A stretch of DNA of 24,281 nucleotides, taken from a virus. The stretch is from positions 1-24,281 of IMG/VR virus record IMGVR_UViG_3300025598_000174. One strand, given 5' to 3'. Below are positions 22,669 through 24,281 of this stretch, piece by piece. The notes under the pieces are model-generated. The model saw only the letters and a program-made list of their open reading frames with translations, made no database searches and was not told the origin of the DNA. The translations under genes were made by a program, and so were the position numbers. The number at the start of each line of letters is the position of its first letter. Positions within the stretch are counted from its first letter, which is position 1.

Positions 22669-24033
22669 ATGGCAAATATAGACCTTTTAACTTATGGCGC
22701 AAAAGTTTCTCAAGTAGAGCAAACTTATTATTCTCCTGTGGCTGTTTTACCGGTAACAGGAACTCCTATTGGAACACTCTATGTGTTTTTATCCCGTGTC
22801 GATCCGTGGAGTAGTGATTCATCTCCACCAACACCAACACAAGACCAACAATACATTAAAACCGTTTTCAACAATATGTTTGTTGCAAAATTGGTCAATT
22901 CAAATAATATTTCTCCCGTAATCCAAAGAATTGATTGGGTATCTGGTACTGTTTATGATTATTATCAAGATAGTATTGATATGTTTTCATTTGACCAAAA
23001 TGGTTATTTAAATTTACGTTTTTATGTTAGAAATCGTTATGACCAAGTATTCAAATGTTTGTGGAATGCAAATGGCGGCGCTTCTGTAAATGAACCATTC
23101 TTTCAACCAGGAAGTTACGGAACAGATAACATCTACATTGGCACAGACGGATACAAATGGAAATACATGTATACGATTGATGCGGGAACCAAAAAGAACT
23201 TTATGGATGCCAACTGGATTCCTGTTCCAGTAGGACAAAATACGCCAAATCCATTAGGTTCTGCTGCTGGTCGTGGTGATATTGAAGTAATTAATGTTCT
23301 CAATGGTGGTTCTGGTTATGATCCAGCCAATGCGGCAATTAGCATTACAATTTCTGGCGATGGTAGTGGTGCAGCTGGTACTCCACAAGTGGCAAATGGT
23401 ATTATTACCGATGTCTCTGTAACCAATCCAGGATCAAATTATACTTATTATAGTATCTCAGTAAGCAGTGCGCTTGGATCAGGCGCCATACTTGACGCCA
23501 ACATCTCTCCGATTGGTGGTCATGGATTTGATCCTGTTTCAGAATTAGGATGTTCATATGTAATGCTTACCTGTGAGTTCAATGGCTCTGAAGGCGGTAT
23601 TATTCCAACTGATATTGATTACCGACAAGTTGGTGTTCTTGCCAATCCTACCACAAATAGTCTCTATCCACTTCCAGCAAACGGCTCAATTTATAAAGTT
23701 TCTACCGATTTAATTGTTGCCCCAGGATTTGGTTCTTATGTTTCTGATGAGTTAGTTTATCAGGGCACTTCTTTAGAAACAGCATCTTATGTTGGAACAG
23801 TTTTAAGTTTTAATCAAGCAACCAATGTGGTTAGCATCATAAATATATCAGGAACTCCAACACTTAACGCAACACTTTACGGAAATAATTCTGGAACAGC
23901 AAGAACATTATTAGCCGTTAGCACACCAGACTTTGTACCATTTTCAGGATATTTGTCAGTTATTGAAAACCGAAGCGGCGTTACAAGAAGTTCTGATGGA
24001 ATTGAACAATTTAGATTTGTGCTCGGGTTCTAA
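22669..24033 (+). CDS. 8: gp8 baseplate wedge protein with inserted repeat domain
   Basis: 454 residues (T4 gp8 has 334). SPVAVLPVTGTPIGTLYVFLSRVDPW, then LNLRFYVRNRYDQVFKCLWNANGG, PFFQPGSYGTDNIYIGTDGYKWKYMYTIDAG and WIPVP are the conserved gp8 blocks. In T4, gp8 dimers join gp7 and gp10 in the wedge. The extra length is mainly at about residues 204-285, where a Gly-rich beta repeat (NGGSGYDPANAAISITISGDGSGA, then NGIITDVSVTNPGSNYT) has been inserted. The end has the conserved NRSGVTRSSDGIEQFRFVLGF. It is the last gene of the baseplate operon in the window. Confidence 0.92.
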   Translation: MANIDLLTYGAKVSQVEQTYYSPVAVLPVTGTPIGTLYVFLSRVDPWSSDSSPPTPTQDQQYIKTVFNNMFVAKLVNSNNISPVIQRIDWVSGTVYDYYQDSIDMFSFDQNGYLNLRFYVRNRYDQVFKCLWNANGGASVNEPFFQPGSYGTDNIYIGTDGYKWKYMYTIDAGTKKNFMDANWIPVPVGQNTPNPLGSAAGRGDIEVINVLNGGSGYDPANAAISITISGDGSGAAGTPQVANGIITDVSVTNPGSNYTYYSISVSSALGSGAILDANISPIGGHGFDPVSELGCSYVMLTCEFNGSEGGIIPTDIDYRQVGVLANPTTNSLYPLPANGSIYKVSTDLIVAPGFGSYVSDELVYQGTSLETASYVGTVLSFNQATNVVSIINISGTPTLNATLYGNNSGTARTLLAVSTPDFVPFSGYLSVIENRSGVTRSSDGIEQFRFVLGF

Positions 24034-24046
24034 AAGACTTTTTGCA

Positions 24047-24077
24047 TATATACTCCTATAATCTATTAGGAGATATA
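24047..24077 (+). promoter_or_regulatory. RNA hairpin covering the endonuclease ribosome binding site
   Basis: CTCCTA (24053-24058) is the exact reverse complement of TAGGAG (24067-24072), which contains the ribosome binding site AGGAG. With A52 bulged, TATAT (24047-24051) pairs with ATATA (24073-24077), giving 11 base pairs around an 8-base loop, 2 bases before the ATG at 24080. The sequence TATAAT (24057-24062) lies across the loop and could be a -10 element starting transcription inside the 3' arm. T4 I-TevI and similar homing endonucleases use this hairpin design. Confidence 0.55.
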
Positions 24078-24079
24078 AA

Positions 24080-24281
24080 ATGGCTATAATTTATACAGTA
24101 ACAAATGTGGTAACAGGTAAAAAGTATGTTGGTTTTACTATTAATGCGTTGAAAAAGAGAAAATATCAACATAAACAGAAAGCAAAACATAATAGTCCTT
24201 TTGTTTTTCATAAATCAATCAGAAAACATGGTTGGGACAATTTTAAGTGGGAAGTAATATATGAAAGTTGGGACGTAGAAC
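24080..24281 (+). CDS. GIY-YIG homing endonuclease, N-terminal part (partial)
   Basis: 67 residues are visible before the window edge. IYTVTNVVTGKKYVGFT is the GIY-YIG signature (Tyr5 and Tyr16-Val17-Gly18), followed by the basic LKKRKYQHKQKAKH with the probable catalytic Arg27, and FVFHKSIRKHGWDNFKWEVIYE. The catalytic Glu and the DNA-binding domain lie beyond the edge. Such phage enzymes cut an endonuclease-free allele and spread their gene by repair. It lies 46 bases after gp8, is free-standing rather than intron-borne as far as can be seen, and has AGGAG 8 bases before the ATG inside a hairpin. Confidence 0.88.
   Translation, partial: MAIIYTVTNVVTGKKYVGFTINALKKRKYQHKQKAKHNSPFVFHKSIRKHGWDNFKWEVIYESWDVE

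Overview
The window is a 24.3 kb piece of the genome of a T4-like tailed phage (contractile-tailed myovirus), AT-rich (about one third G+C by eye) and tightly packed. Nearly every recognisable gene has a T4 equivalent: gp33, gp59 and gp32 (late transcription and replication), gp4 (head completion), and the baseplate and tail set gp54, gp26, gp48, gp53, gp27, gp5, gp25, gp6, gp7 and gp8. The divergence from T4 and the fibre repeats resemble the T4-like phages of aquatic bacteria (cyanophage or pelagiphage type). The host cannot be read from the sequence; a Gram-negative bacterium is the natural guess.

Layout. (1) 1-2981, plus strand: the end of a SleB-type cell-wall hydrolase, gp33, gp59, a HAD-type nucleotidase, an orphan NUMOD protein left by a homing endonuclease, then gp32 with its own sigma70-like promoter, a repeated leader motif and a terminator. 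(2) 2983-8030, minus strand: starting at 8030, gp4, a conserved protein of unknown function, a gp54-like tube initiator, gp26, a short gp51-like frame, a coiled-coil protein with a GH19 muramidase domain, and a membrane-segment protein in the tape-measure position. (3) 8064-24033, plus strand: gp48, gp53, gp27, a spike made from separate gp5 pieces, unknown and fibre proteins, gp25, gp6, gp7, a long fibre-like protein and gp8. (4) 24034-24281: a GIY-YIG homing endonuclease, cut by the window edge, whose ribosome binding site lies in an RNA hairpin.

How it fits together. Regions 2 and 3 encode most of a baseplate: the wedge (gp53, gp25, gp6, gp7, gp8), the hub and spike (gp27, gp5 OB protein, gp5 beta-helix protein), the tube start (gp48, gp54) and assembly factors (gp26, gp51-like). 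The lysozyme that sits inside gp5 in T4 is absent from the spike. A GH19 muramidase in the minus-strand tail cluster probably supplies that activity.

Most worth a second look: a candidate programmed -1 frameshift joining gp26 to the gp51-like frame (T TTT TTC heptamer, upstream Shine-Dalgarno-like GAAGGA, no separate ribosome binding site), which would make this pair a T4-type counterpart of the lambda G/GT tail assembly chaperones; the hairpin over the endonuclease ribosome binding site; the dismantled gp5; and a glycine-rich beta repeat shared by three wedge proteins. No gap between genes exceeds 300 bases, and no tRNA or CRISPR array was seen.
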